A stretch of 64,000 bases of DNA from CAXBDP01 sp041689935 (GTDB lineage: Bacteria > Bacteroidota > Bacteroidia > Cytophagales > Cyclobacteriaceae), in assembly GCA_041689935.1 (NCBI GenBank), contig JBDNFI010000097.1:62001-126000 (forward strand), read 5' to 3'. Position 1 is the first letter of the stretch, and each line of letters opens with the position of its first letter. Position numbers and translations under genes: made by a program. The notes under the pieces were generated by a model. It had not been told where the DNA came from. It worked only from the letters and a program-made list of their open reading frames with translations, and made no database searches. Below, in pieces: positions 17,558 to 26,587 of this stretch.

Positions 17558-18055
17558 TTAATTTTTTCTAAAATATTTTTTGAATTCATAGTCAAATTTA
17601 TTTTTCTGATCTTTTTCATGAGGTTCATTCCACATAAGTTCCCATTGACTAGGATCAATTTCAGGGAAAAAAGCATCTCCATCAAAAACTGCTTTAATCT
17701 CTGTGAGAATTATCTCATCTGCCAATGCCAATGTTTGTTTATACACCTCAGCTCCACCCAATATCATTAGCTGTCCTATTTTTAATGACTCTGCTAATGC
17801 AATTCCCTCTTTGATACTTGAGCAAACGAAATGTCCTTCTGGTACTTTATACTCTTTATTTCTAGTAACTACGATCGAGGTACGCCCTGGCAATGGCTTT
17901 CCCATTGATTCGAATGTTTTGCGGCCAAGCAATACATGATGGCCTATGGTAGTGGACTTGAAAAATTTCAAGTCAGCAGGCATGTGCCAAATCAAGGCAT
18001 TGTCTTTTCCAATCACATTATTTTTTGAACAAGCAACTACAATTGTTTTTATCAT
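17558..18055 (-). CDS. folA: Dihydrofolate reductase
   Basis: DHFR, 165 aa, the standard bacterial length, reducing dihydrofolate with NADPH. Visible motifs are VVACSKNNVIGKDNALIWHMPADLK (the conserved W near 23 and the acidic residue D28 of the active site, shown here as WHMPAD), LLGRKTFESMGKPLPGR around 42-58, and LGGAEVYKQTL near 98-108 for NADPH binding. Its start overlaps the end of fmt by 4 bp (ATGA), so the two are translationally coupled. The pairing is logical because Fmt uses 10-formyl-tetrahydrofolate. Confidence 0.93.
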   Translation of the reverse strand: MIKTIVVACSKNNVIGKDNALIWHMPADLKFFKSTTIGHHVLLGRKTFESMGKPLPGRTSIVVTRNKEYKVPEGHFVCSSIKEGIALAESLKIGQLMILGGAEVYKQTLALADEIILTEIKAVFDGDAFFPEIDPSQWELMWNEPHEKDQKNKFDYEFKKYFRKN

Positions 18056-18960
18056 AATTTATATCCGTTGAGAAACTCCCGAACATTCATTTTCTTTCTT
18101 CCTTCCATTTGAATTTCTTCTAAATTTATCCATCCGTCCTTACATGCTATTTTGACGTAATTTTTGTTATCAGTTTCTAAATAGGCGGGAGGATTAGTTT
18201 GGTCAATTATTTCAAAGCTAGCTTTATATATCTTAAAGACTATTTCATTAATTTTACACCAAGCTGTTGGGTTTGGACTTAATCCTCGAATGAAATTATA
18301 AATATCTGTAGAGCACTTTGACCAATTTATTTCACAATCTTCCTTAAATATTTTTGGCGCCATTGGTAAATTGCCCTGATAAACCTGTGGCTTGGTAATC
18401 ACTTGGTTTCTGGCAATTGCTTGCACTGTTTTTAGCACTAGGCCGGCTCCTTTTTCCATTAGTTTCTCATACAGTGAGCCTACATTATCATTTTTAGATA
18501 TTGCTACCTCATCTTGGAAGATTACTTCCCCGGTGTCGATTTCATGTTGTAAAAAAAAGGTCGTTAAACCAGTTTTAATTTCCCCATTGATAATTGCCCA
18601 ATTGATCGGAGCGGCTCCACGATAGGATGGAAGGAGAGATGCATGCAAATTGAATGTGCCTTTTTTAGGATAGCTCCATACGCTTTCGGGCATCATTCTA
18701 AACGCCACCACAATTTGCAAATCTGGATTTAGCTCTTGAAGTTCATGTTGAAATTCCTCGCTTTTGAGATTCTTCGGCTGAAGAATCCTCAATCCTGCTT
18801 GTAGAGCATACTCCTTGACCGGTGAGTGGTTGACCTTCCTCCCGCGTCCTTGTGGCTTGTCTGGCGCCGTTACGACTCCAGCTATTTGCCAACCATTTTC
18901 GACTAATATTCTCAAGCTCGGTACTGCAAATTCTGGCGTGCCGTAAAACACTATTTTCAT
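18052..18960 (-). CDS. fmt: Methionyl-tRNA formyltransferase
   Basis: Fmt, 302 aa, formylates Met-tRNA(fMet) for translation initiation. The start is set at ATG 18960 so that the protein opens with MKIVFYGTPEFAVPSL, the usual N-terminus; ATGs at 18972 and 18981 are in frame but add residues not typical of the family. The HASLLPSYRGAAPINWA signature of the formyl-transfer site and the downstream HEIDTGEV block are intact, and the C-terminal tRNA-binding domain ends in NVREFLNGYK. It is followed by folA with a 4-bp overlap. It holds two octamers, antisense at 18185 and sense at 18838. Confidence 0.93.
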   Translation of the reverse strand: MKIVFYGTPEFAVPSLRILVENGWQIAGVVTAPDKPQGRGRKVNHSPVKEYALQAGLRILQPKNLKSEEFQHELQELNPDLQIVVAFRMMPESVWSYPKKGTFNLHASLLPSYRGAAPINWAIINGEIKTGLTTFFLQHEIDTGEVIFQDEVAISKNDNVGSLYEKLMEKGAGLVLKTVQAIARNQVITKPQVYQGNLPMAPKIFKEDCEINWSKCSTDIYNFIRGLSPNPTAWCKINEIVFKIYKASFEIIDQTNPPAYLETDNKNYVKIACKDGWINLEEIQMEGRKKMNVREFLNGYKL

Positions 18961-19016
18961 ATCCTTATCCATACTCCACAAAGGTAGGTTTAGCAGATAC
19001 CTTATTCCAATAAAAC

Positions 19017-20249
19017 TTAATCAATCCCAAAAGGCATTCTGTTCATACCCATTCTACCATTGCTTAACACTAATAATACGTCTTGTATCGCTAAGATGTT
19101 TTCTATTGGATTTGAATTTACCACGATCAGATCTGCCTCAAAACCGGGTTCTAATTTGCCCGTTTTATCAGCAATCCCGAGCAGCTTTGCCGCATTTACA
19201 GTAGAAGTACGGATGGCTTCATAAGGAGAAAATCCCATCTCCACGTAGAATGTGATTTCATGGCTTACTCTAGTCAAACTATAAGGACCATAGCCAGTAT
19301 CGGCACCCGTTACAATGGTTACTCCAAGCTCACGTGCTTTCAATACTGTTTCCTTTAAGGCAGGTAACATGTGTCTGCCTCGATTTCTCAGAATGGGGTC
19401 ATCATAATCGCCTCCCGGCTGGGTAAGATCGTAAACTGTGCTAAATGTTGGCACCAAATAGCAGCCTTTTTCTTGCATAAGTCTTAGCGTTCTTTCACTT
19501 AAATATGTGCCATGTTCAATACTTAAAGCACCTGCTTTCACTGCCGCATAAGCACCTTCATCTCCATGAGCGTGTATTTGTACAGGCACATTTCTTTTGG
19601 CGGCCTCATCAATCACAATTTTCAATTGAGCTTCAGTGTAGGTTTGCTTTCGTGGGTCTGTATCTGGAAGTCCGGCACGTTCTGTACCTCTCGTTTTAAT
19701 TACTAGTGCTCCGCGATCAATATTCACATTGACCAACCTTTTTAAAGCTTCTTCAGTCGTTACACCATCAAATAGAGCGGCGAGCTCTGGGTCTGCTAGT
19801 ACGGTATCGCCCAAATCTGGGGAGACAAAAACACCGCACGGAATCATATCAGGCCCTGCAATGCGACCTTCATCAGCCAATCGCTTAATACTCACATCCT
19901 GAAAAAAGGGAACACTGGAGCTTCTCACGGTAGTTACTCCTGAATGCAAAGCTCTACGTGCCGAAGCAAGGGAATTCAAATGTGTATGTGCATCCATTAA
20001 TCCAGGTAGAATATATCTACCCTCTAAATCAATGACTTCATAGCCTGGCGGTGGAGTATTACTATTTTCTACTAATCTTTCAATCTTGCCATTGGCAACC
20101 AGCACCATGGTATTTTCTGATATTTTTTCATTCACAGCATCCACAACATGGCCATTAATTAAGGCGTAGTTTTTTTGAGGGACAGGCTGGGAGTAACTTG
20201 TCAATGCAATGAAGCATAACATTAGGGACAGCATAATTGCTCTTTTCAT
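19017..20249 (-). CDS. Exported metal-dependent amidohydrolase
   Basis: A 410-aa amidohydrolase-superfamily protein with a signal peptide (residues 1-20, ending SYS before QPVPQ). Metal ligands fitting the imidazolonepropionase/prolidase-like subgroup are visible: H88 and H90 in MDAHTHL, a likely carboxylated lysine in ALVIKTRGTE (near 187), histidines in VQIHAHGDEG and SIEHGTYL, and an aspartate in TGADTGYGP. The C-terminal KLLGIADKTGKLEPGFEADLIVV is the usual closing beta-domain. It probably acts in the periplasm on a cyclic amide or dipeptide. The substrate is unknown. It is next to namZ on the same strand, 94 bp apart. Confidence 0.82.
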   Translation of the reverse strand: MKRAIMLSLMLCFIALTSYSQPVPQKNYALINGHVVDAVNEKISENTMVLVANGKIERLVENSNTPPPGYEVIDLEGRYILPGLMDAHTHLNSLASARRALHSGVTTVRSSSVPFFQDVSIKRLADEGRIAGPDMIPCGVFVSPDLGDTVLADPELAALFDGVTTEEALKRLVNVNIDRGALVIKTRGTERAGLPDTDPRKQTYTEAQLKIVIDEAAKRNVPVQIHAHGDEGAYAAVKAGALSIEHGTYLSERTLRLMQEKGCYLVPTFSTVYDLTQPGGDYDDPILRNRGRHMLPALKETVLKARELGVTIVTGADTGYGPYSLTRVSHEITFYVEMGFSPYEAIRTSTVNAAKLLGIADKTGKLEPGFEADLIVVNSNPIENILAIQDVLLVLSNGRMGMNRMPFGID

Positions 20250-20343
20250 ACTAGTTTAGGTTTGAGGTTAATTTCCTAATGTATTAAGAAATGAATGGAT
20301 TCAACATCAAAATTTTTCAAGTGGTAATGCGTTCAAAGGCAGA

Positions 20344-21492
20344 TTACGGGTAAAGTAAATATTTACTTCTGATAGTATCATAAGTTTTTAAGCCAGGAGC
20401 CCAGCTGTTTCTGATAGCCTCTGCAGACATGCCGGCAATGATTTGTTGTTTCAAGGTTTTTGTGCCTGCGAGATTTAAAAAGTAGGAGTTGAAAAAAGAT
20501 TCACCTTTTCCTGATTTTATGTAGAAGCTGATCAGATAGTCAAGGTCTAATTTTGCGGGAGGGTTTACCTCCCGCAAATCCAAACCATAGCAGATTTTAT
20601 TTTCATGTGGTGGATTTTTAGACATTCCTTCAATACTGATGGGCATAAACGAGAACTCACCATATTTTTTATCAGGAAACCCAATTATTTGAAAAGGCTC
20701 CATTGTTCCTCTTCCTACCGAAATAGCTGTTCCCTCAAAAAAACATAGAGAAGGATATAGCCGAATAGATTGATAGTTGGGCAGATTGGGACTAGGCTTG
20801 ATGGGCAACTCATACCTGGTTTGATGTGTATAGTCTTTTGCTTTGATAATGGTTAATCTTGCTTTCACTTCGTTTTGTAGCCAGCCTTCACCATTTATCA
20901 TTTGTGCAAGTTCTCCAACTGTAAGTCCATGCACCACTGGTATTGGATGCATTCCTACAAAGGATGAATGTTGCATTTCTAAAACAGGCCCGTCCACATA
21001 ATCTCCCAATGGATTTGGCCTGTCCAATACCAAAAATGCGATATTTTGCTCGGCTGCGGCTTCCATTGCATAGTGCATGGTGCTTATATAGGTGTAAAAC
21101 CGAACTCCAACGTCCTGAATATCAAATATCAATACGTCTATGCCTTCTAGTTGCGCTTTGCTGGGTTTCTTATTCGACCCATAAAGGGAGATAATTGGCA
21201 ATCCTGTTTTTGTGTCTATTCCAGATTTCACGGTCTCACCCGCATCGGCATCACCTCTGAAACCATGTTCTGGAGCAAAAATCTTCCTTATTCTAATTCC
21301 TCTTGTAAGCAATGAATCCACCAAATGAGTTTGACCAACGGTAGATGTGTGATTTACGATCATTCCTACACTTTTGCCTTGAAGCATCGGTAAATATTCG
21401 TTCATTTGCTCTGCTCCAGTTTTTACTTGTTGCGCATTTACTTGAAATGTTATGACAAGGGAAATTATTATTCCAAGGAATATCTTAATCAT
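20344..21492 (-). CDS. namZ: Exo-beta-N-acetylmuramidase NamZ family (DUF1343)
   Basis: A 382-aa exported protein (signal peptide 1-20, ending QVNA before QQ) of the DUF1343 family, whose characterised members are NamZ exo-N-acetylmuramidases releasing MurNAc from peptidoglycan fragments. Family blocks are VGMIVNHTS at 42-50, FAPEHGFRGDADAGE at 72-86, DIQDVGVRFYTYISTMH at 124-140 and VLDRPNPLGDYVDGPVLE. It likely works in the periplasm in cell-wall recycling. An 11-bp stem-loop built from two GCGGGAGG octamers lies inside the coding region (20552-20578). Confidence 0.85.
   Translation of the reverse strand: MIKIFLGIIISLVITFQVNAQQVKTGAEQMNEYLPMLQGKSVGMIVNHTSTVGQTHLVDSLLTRGIRIRKIFAPEHGFRGDADAGETVKSGIDTKTGLPIISLYGSNKKPSKAQLEGIDVLIFDIQDVGVRFYTYISTMHYAMEAAAEQNIAFLVLDRPNPLGDYVDGPVLEMQHSSFVGMHPIPVVHGLTVGELAQMINGEGWLQNEVKARLTIIKAKDYTHQTRYELPIKPSPNLPNYQSIRLYPSLCFFEGTAISVGRGTMEPFQIIGFPDKKYGEFSFMPISIEGMSKNPPHENKICYGLDLREVNPPAKLDLDYLISFYIKSGKGESFFNSYFLNLAGTKTLKQQIIAGMSAEAIRNSWAPGLKTYDTIRSKYLLYP
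20552..20578. repeat. Inverted pair of GCGGGAGG octamers forming a hairpin inside namZ
   Basis: TTTGCGGGAGG (20552-20562) and CCTCCCGCAAA (20568-20578) are exact inverted repeats of 11 bp with the 5-nt loop GTTTA. It lies within the reading frame and is not followed by a T run, so it is not an evident terminator. It is the only place where two of the octamers are this close. Confidence 0.85.
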
Positions 21493-21543
21493 GAGGTAGT
21501 TTTTGTGAAATTTAGCAATTTTGATTCCTAATATATTCTAAAA

Positions 21544-22758
21544 TTGAATTTAGCACTTTTTATAGCTCAGAAAATAAGTATTAAAAGTAGCGGTAAATTT
21601 TCTGCTATGGTTTACAGAATTGCCGTTGCTGGTATAGCATTGGGCGTAGCCATCATGCTTGTTTCATTTTTGATCTTAGATGGATTTCGGAATGAAATCA
21701 AACAAAAGATTTTTGATTTCTCAGGGCATATTCATGTAAGCAAATTTACGCTATCTGGTTCTTTTGAAGAAAATCCAATAAATCAGCTCAGTAGATGGCA
21801 GGAATTGGAAGATTTGCCCTCGGTGAATCAGGTGATTGAAATAGCATCCAAACCAGCTTTGTTGCGGGTAGATGACGAGGTAGAAGGAATTGTGATCAAA
21901 GGATTACCGGCTCATTACAAAGTTGAGAACTTTCAGAAATACATTAAGGAAGGAACTTTCATTCAATTTGATTCCGCAGTTTACACTACGCAAGTACTTA
22001 TTAGCGAGACGTTAGCGAAGCGAATGAAGCTTGAATTGGGGATGAATGTCAATGCATTTTTCTTTCAAGATCCTCCCAGAGCACGCAGGCTGGAGATTGT
22101 AGGAATCTATGCTACTGGTTTCGAAGATTTCGATAAGCAAATCATCATTGGCGATATCGGAATGATTAGAAGATTGAATGATTGGACAGAAGATGAAGCA
22201 GGAGGTATGGAAATTTACCTAAATTCTGAGGAGGATATTCCATCTGTTATGGGGTATTTGGAAGAGTGGGCTGGGTACGAATATTACTTCGAAAGCATTA
22301 AGCGCAAGTACTTAGAAACTTTCGATTGGCTTCAGATTATTACCAACAACGTCAATATTTTCTTGTGCCTCATTCTATTTGTAGCTTGTTTTAATATGGT
22401 TTCGGTACTTTTTATCATGATCATGGAGCGAACTAATATGATAGGCATACTTAAGGCAATGGGAGGGGAAGATCACCTTATCCGAAACATATTTTGGGTC
22501 TTGGGTTCAAGGATATTAATAAAGGGAATATTGATCGGCAATTTGATTGGCTGTGGATTTGCCTTTGTTCAATACAATTGGAGGATAATCAAATTAGACC
22601 CTGAAAACTATTTTATGGAGTTTGTTCCTATCCAATGGAGCATTTTGCCCATTGTATTGATAAATTTAGTCACCATCTTACTGGTATTAGGATCCTTATT
22701 TATCCCACTTCGTAGGGTCACCCAAGTTCAGCCTGTTCAGTCAATTCGCTTTGATTAG
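21544..22758 (+). CDS. ABC transporter permease of the LolC/LolE (FtsX-like) type
   Basis: A 404-aa membrane protein with four predicted segments: one near residues 24-46, then a large extracytoplasmic domain (about 50-265), then three near 270-295, 320-345 and 365-390. This is the LolCE/MacB-like topology used for lipoprotein release or similar envelope work. The start is TTG 21544, because FIAQKISIKSSGKFSAMVYRIAVAGIALG matches the family N-terminus and the next ATG (21607) would cut into it. No ATPase gene is adjacent. Its 3' end overlaps the convergent glycosyltransferase by 41 bp. Lipoprotein trafficking is inferred. Confidence 0.82.
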   Translation: MNLALFIAQKISIKSSGKFSAMVYRIAVAGIALGVAIMLVSFLILDGFRNEIKQKIFDFSGHIHVSKFTLSGSFEENPINQLSRWQELEDLPSVNQVIEIASKPALLRVDDEVEGIVIKGLPAHYKVENFQKYIKEGTFIQFDSAVYTTQVLISETLAKRMKLELGMNVNAFFFQDPPRARRLEIVGIYATGFEDFDKQIIIGDIGMIRRLNDWTEDEAGGMEIYLNSEEDIPSVMGYLEEWAGYEYYFESIKRKYLETFDWLQIITNNVNIFLCLILFVACFNMVSVLFIMIMERTNMIGILKAMGGEDHLIRNIFWVLGSRILIKGILIGNLIGCGFAFVQYNWRIIKLDPENYFMEFVPIQWSILPIVLINLVTILLVLGSLFIPLRRVTQVQPVQSIRFD

Positions 22759-23488
22759 GAGCTTGATAATCCCTGAATAAGCTTTTTATTTTCATGTATA
22801 TCACTCCCATAAATGCTTCTTTAAAAATGCCAGTAGACATCTTGGACTGTCCTTTGGTTCTATCCGTAAATATGATGGGGACTTCCTTTATTTTGAAACC
22901 ATACTTCCAAGTGGTGAATTTCATTTCGATTTGAAAGGCATAGCCTACAAACTTAATTTTATCGAGATTAATCCTTTCCAAAACCTCCCGCTTATAGCAC
23001 TTGAAGCCAGCGGTAGTGTCTTGAATGTCCATTCCAGTAACAAACCGAACATAATAACTGGCAAAATAAGACATCAATACTCTGCCCATAGGCCAATTGA
23101 CCACGTTTACACCATTTATATATCGGGATCCTATACTCATATCAAAACCATCTACAGCACAGGCATGGTATAAATGGATCAGATCATTTGGGTTATGCGA
23201 AAAATCAGCATCCATTTCGAATATAAATTTATAGCCATGATTTAAGCCATAATTAAAGCCAGCAATATAGGCAGTGCCTAGACCTTGCTTTCCTTTTCTT
23301 TCGAGTATAAAAAGTTTTTCTGGAAATTCGGCTTGAATATTTTTTACGATTTCTGCTGTTCCATCCGGCGACCCATCATCGATTATCAAAATATGAAAAA
23401 TTTTTGATAAAGACATTACCTTACGAATAATTGCTTCTATATTTTCTTTCTCATTGTATGTCGGTATCAGCACCAGCGAATCGCTCAT
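22718..23488 (-). CDS. GT2 glycosyltransferase, polyprenol-phosphate mannosyltransferase (DPM1-like)
   Basis: A 256-aa family 2 glycosyltransferase. LVLIPTYNEKENI at 5-17, IDDGSPDGT at 36-44 (nucleotide-sugar binding) and MDADFSHNP at 92-100 (metal-binding DAD) are all present. The block SRYINGVNVVNWPMGR through DTTAGFKCYKREVLE is characteristic of DPM1-like enzymes that move mannose (or another hexose) from GDP to polyprenyl phosphate. No C-terminal membrane anchor is seen, so it is probably peripheral. The coding 3' end overlaps the permease gene on the other strand by 41 bp. An octamer sits at 22984 on its coding strand. Confidence 0.87.
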   Translation of the reverse strand: MSDSLVLIPTYNEKENIEAIIRKVMSLSKIFHILIIDDGSPDGTAEIVKNIQAEFPEKLFILERKGKQGLGTAYIAGFNYGLNHGYKFIFEMDADFSHNPNDLIHLYHACAVDGFDMSIGSRYINGVNVVNWPMGRVLMSYFASYYVRFVTGMDIQDTTAGFKCYKREVLERINLDKIKFVGYAFQIEMKFTTWKYGFKIKEVPIIFTDRTKGQSKMSTGIFKEAFMGVIYMKIKSLFRDYQAPNQSELTEQAELG

Positions 23489-23608
23489 TTGACTAATTTG
23501 AATGTGTTAGCTCCATTTTCAAAAGTATTTCTTTGTTCAATGCTTATGCCAATTTTCTTTCACAAGATATTTTCCTTACTTGTCAAGACAAAATAAATAA
23601 AAAACATA

Positions 23609-24118
23609 TTGACTAATCCCTGTATTTTTCTTGATCGCGACGGAGTCCTCAATCAAGAGCGTGGCGAATATACGTACAAGGTAACCGATTTTATTGTGCC
23701 AGACGAAGTGTTTCCTAGTTTGCAAAGACTTAAAAATGCAGGCTTTCTATTAATCGTAATAACCAATCAGGGAGGTATTGCAAAAGGAATTTATACCAAA
23801 TCAGAAATGCACGCTTGTCACATCAAACTCCAAAAAGAAGCGGGAGGTTTAATTGATGCTATTTATTACAGTCCTTACCACCCTGATTTCAGCAAATCTC
23901 TGGGCCGTAAGCCTGGCACATTGCTCTTTGAACGCGCTTTGGCTAAATTTCATATAGATCCTACTAGATCGTGGATGATCGGCGACCAAATACGAGACTT
24001 AAAACCTGCCGCCAAGCTAGGCGTCAAAGCGATTCTAATGAATGATACGCTCGCAGCAAAACCTTATTTTGCTGCAAGTTCTTTAACAGAGGCAACCGAT
24101 TTTATTCTGAACTTTTAG
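23609..24118 (+). CDS. HAD-IIIA family phosphatase (GmhB-like)
   Basis: A 169-aa HAD-superfamily phosphatase starting at TTG 23609. The nucleophile motif is FLDRDGVLN (D9 and D11), motif II is VITNQGG near 50-56, and motif III/IV is GDQIRDLKPAAKLG. It resembles D-glycero-D-manno-heptose-1,7-bisphosphate 7-phosphatase, but the zinc-binding CPHHP...CxCRKP loop of GmhB is replaced by YSPYHPDFSKSLGRKPG without cysteines, so the zinc site appears lost. The substrate is therefore uncertain; histidinol-phosphate phosphatase activity is another option. Its last 17 bp overlap the convergent arginine decarboxylase gene. Confidence 0.78.
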   Translation: MTNPCIFLDRDGVLNQERGEYTYKVTDFIVPDEVFPSLQRLKNAGFLLIVITNQGGIAKGIYTKSEMHACHIKLQKEAGGLIDAIYYSPYHPDFSKSLGRKPGTLLFERALAKFHIDPTRSWMIGDQIRDLKPAAKLGVKAILMNDTLAAKPYFAASSLTEATDFILNF

Positions 24119-25508
24119 GTGCATATCCAAGTATTTTCAACATGGACTCACTCTCTTGCTCTGGAGCAAAAAGCTTGTAATTGAACTTACCATCCTTGTC
24201 TCTATCAATAATAATATGTTTTGGAGCTGGAATTAAGCAATGTTGAATACCTCCATAGCCGCCAAGAGATTCCTGATAAGCTCCAGTATGGAAAAAGCCT
24301 AAGTAAAGCTGTTCTGAATCTTGAATTTTAGGCATAAATACCTCGGAAGTGTGGGCTTCGGAATTGTAATAGTCCATACTATCACAAGTAAGTCCACCTA
24401 AGTTTACCTTATGAAAAGGATCCTCCCATTTATTTATGGCCATCATAATATACTTTTGGTTGAGTCCCCAAGCATCTGGCAAATGAGTAATAAATGATCC
24501 ATCGATAATGTACCATAACTCCTTATCATTTTGAAGCTTTTGATCTAACACCGAATACAAAACAGCACCACTTTCTCCAACTGTGTAGCTGCCAAATTCA
24601 GTCATAATATTGGGTACTGGCACATTGTTTTTCTGACAAATCCACTGAATATTTTCAATGATTTGATCTACCATATATTGGTAGTCATACTCAAAAGTCA
24701 AGCTGGTTTTAATAGGAAAACCTCCGCCAATATCTATGGTATCAAGGTCAGGGCATATTTTCTTGAGCTCGCAATATTTGTACATAAATCTGCTCAATTC
24801 GCTCCAGTAATATGCTGTATCCTTTATACCAGTGTTGATAAAGAAGTGCAATAACTTTAGTTTGGCTTTTTTGCTTTTCTTTATTTTCTCCTCATAGTGC
24901 TGAACCACATCATTGTATCGAATGCCTAAGCGAGAGGTGTAAAATTCAAAATTCGGCTCTTCGTCAGCAGCCATTCTTATTCCAACCTCATAATTCCCTT
25001 TCACGTGAGTTTCGTAATAATCAAGTTCTTTTAGATTATCCAAAATTGGAATACAACGAGAAAACCCGTCATTCAAAAGATTACTTATATTTTCTGTGTA
25101 CAATGGCCGTTTAAAGCCATTGCAGAGTATGTACATATTCTTATTAATTTTACCTTCTTCGTGCAGCCTTCTAATAATGGGAATATCAAAAGCACTTGAC
25201 GTTTCTATATGAATATCATTCTTAAGTGCTTCTTCCATTACAAAAGAAAAATGTGAAGATTTAGTACAATAACAGTAAGTATACGTGCCTTCGTACTTTC
25301 TCTTTTTTATCGCATTTCTGAAAAATCTTTTCGAATTTTGAATATTCTGTGATATCCGTGGCAGATAGGTTAACTTTAGCGGAGTCCCATACTCTTTTAT
25401 GACGTCCATTAGCGGCACATCATTGAAAAATAACTCATTCTCTTCAACTCTAAATTCCTGAGTAGGAAAGTCGAAGGTTTGCTCAATCAAATCAATGTAA
25501 TTTTTCAT
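24102..25508 (-). CDS. speA: Arginine decarboxylase (PLP fold III)
   Basis: A 468-aa fold-type III decarboxylase of the Bacteroidota arginine decarboxylase type, shorter than the roughly 630-aa proteobacterial SpeA. The PLP lysine is K83 in YCYCTKSSHFSF. The glycine-rich phosphate loop IDIGGGFPIK is near 250-259, and the C-terminal barrel shows GGLTCDSMDYY with the catalytic cysteine typical of the family. It converts arginine to agmatine for polyamine synthesis. It is divergent from the arginase gene with only 65 bp between them. I am confident of the superfamily and fairly sure of the substrate. Confidence 0.85.
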   Translation of the reverse strand: MKNYIDLIEQTFDFPTQEFRVEENELFFNDVPLMDVIKEYGTPLKLTYLPRISQNIQNSKRFFRNAIKKRKYEGTYTYCYCTKSSHFSFVMEEALKNDIHIETSSAFDIPIIRRLHEEGKINKNMYILCNGFKRPLYTENISNLLNDGFSRCIPILDNLKELDYYETHVKGNYEVGIRMAADEEPNFEFYTSRLGIRYNDVVQHYEEKIKKSKKAKLKLLHFFINTGIKDTAYYWSELSRFMYKYCELKKICPDLDTIDIGGGFPIKTSLTFEYDYQYMVDQIIENIQWICQKNNVPVPNIMTEFGSYTVGESGAVLYSVLDQKLQNDKELWYIIDGSFITHLPDAWGLNQKYIMMAINKWEDPFHKVNLGGLTCDSMDYYNSEAHTSEVFMPKIQDSEQLYLGFFHTGAYQESLGGYGGIQHCLIPAPKHIIIDRDKDGKFNYKLFAPEQESESMLKILGYAPKSSE

Positions 25509-25573
25509 TCTTTACGTGTATTCCAAAATTGAAAAAGACTGCAATAATGGCCATTTTTTAACATCTTTGCAAA

Positions 25574-26524
25574 ATGAGACCCATAAAATTAATAGAAGTA
25601 AAATCCGAAATAGCCGCAGGGACCAGAGGAGCGAGTTTGGGAGTAGATGCTCTGAGAATTGCCAGCCTAGATAAGAAATCAACTTTCTTTGCTGAATACG
25701 AACCTATTAGTGTGAAGGACGAAAATGATATGCTCTACAAAGGGAATAATTTTCCTTTCGCAAAATATATCGATGGGGTATTTACTATGATCGATAGAGT
25801 TGCAAATGTTGTGAAAAAGGAAAGAGAAATGGGCGTTTTTCCAATAATTCTTGCAGGAGATCATTCAACTGCAGCAGGGACTATTTGTGGGCTGAAAGCT
25901 GCTGCACCAGAAAAGAAATTAGGTGTGATTTGGATTGATGCGCATGCTGATCTGCACTCTCCATACACGACACCTTCTGGTAATATGCACGGTATGCCAC
26001 TAGCGATGGTATGTGGATTAGATAATTTAGATCACAAAGTGAATGAACTTGATGATAAGACGAAAAATCTTTGGGAGAATATAAAGGATATAGGCTTCCC
26101 AGGCCCGAAAATCAGTCCTTCGGATATCGTTTTTATGGGCGTACGATCTACTGAGGCTCCGGAAGATTTTCTGATCAATAAATACGATATTCCAAACTTT
26201 ACCATCCGCGATATCAATAACAGAGGCATTGTAACAGTATGCCGCGAGGTGCTTGAATACTTAAAAGAGTGCGATCAAATCTATATTTCCTTTGATGTGG
26301 ACAGTCTCGATTCAAATATTTCATCGGGCACGGGGACTCCAGTAGAAAATGGCCTAAGCATAGATCAAGCGATGGAGCTGAATAAGGAGTTGATTAAGGA
26401 TAAGAGAGTGTGCTGTTGGGAGATTGTAGAAGTAAACCCAACTCTTGACCGTGAAAATGCTACTGCTGAGGCAGCATTTGATATTCTGGAAGAAACAACC
26501 AAGTCATTGGTTACTAACTTCTAA
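25574..26524 (+). CDS. Arginase/agmatinase family ureohydrolase, probably arginase
   Basis: A 316-aa ureohydrolase with all binuclear manganese ligands: H97 in AGDHS, D122/H124/D126 in DAHADLH, and D241/D243 in SFDVDSLD. The loop SGNMHGMP (135-142) resembles the substrate loop of arginases (SGNxHGxP) more than that of agmatinases, pointing to arginine to ornithine plus urea. Because it is divergent from arginine decarboxylase, an agmatinase role that continues that pathway must be kept open. The promoters of both genes must share the 65-bp spacer. Confidence 0.85.
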   Translation: MRPIKLIEVKSEIAAGTRGASLGVDALRIASLDKKSTFFAEYEPISVKDENDMLYKGNNFPFAKYIDGVFTMIDRVANVVKKEREMGVFPIILAGDHSTAAGTICGLKAAAPEKKLGVIWIDAHADLHSPYTTPSGNMHGMPLAMVCGLDNLDHKVNELDDKTKNLWENIKDIGFPGPKISPSDIVFMGVRSTEAPEDFLINKYDIPNFTIRDINNRGIVTVCREVLEYLKECDQIYISFDVDSLDSNISSGTGTPVENGLSIDQAMELNKELIKDKRVCCWEIVEVNPTLDRENATAEAAFDILEETTKSLVTNF

Positions 26525-26587
26525 TGAGTGATTATAAACAGCTTTTGGCTTAATAATAGATGAATTTGACTTTTTAAAATTAATTTG

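Noticed and set aside
19411..19418. CCTCCCGG, a one-base variant of the octamer
   Set aside because: Single mismatches such as this, and the CACCCGC words scattered in the window, occur at background level, so only exact octamers were counted.
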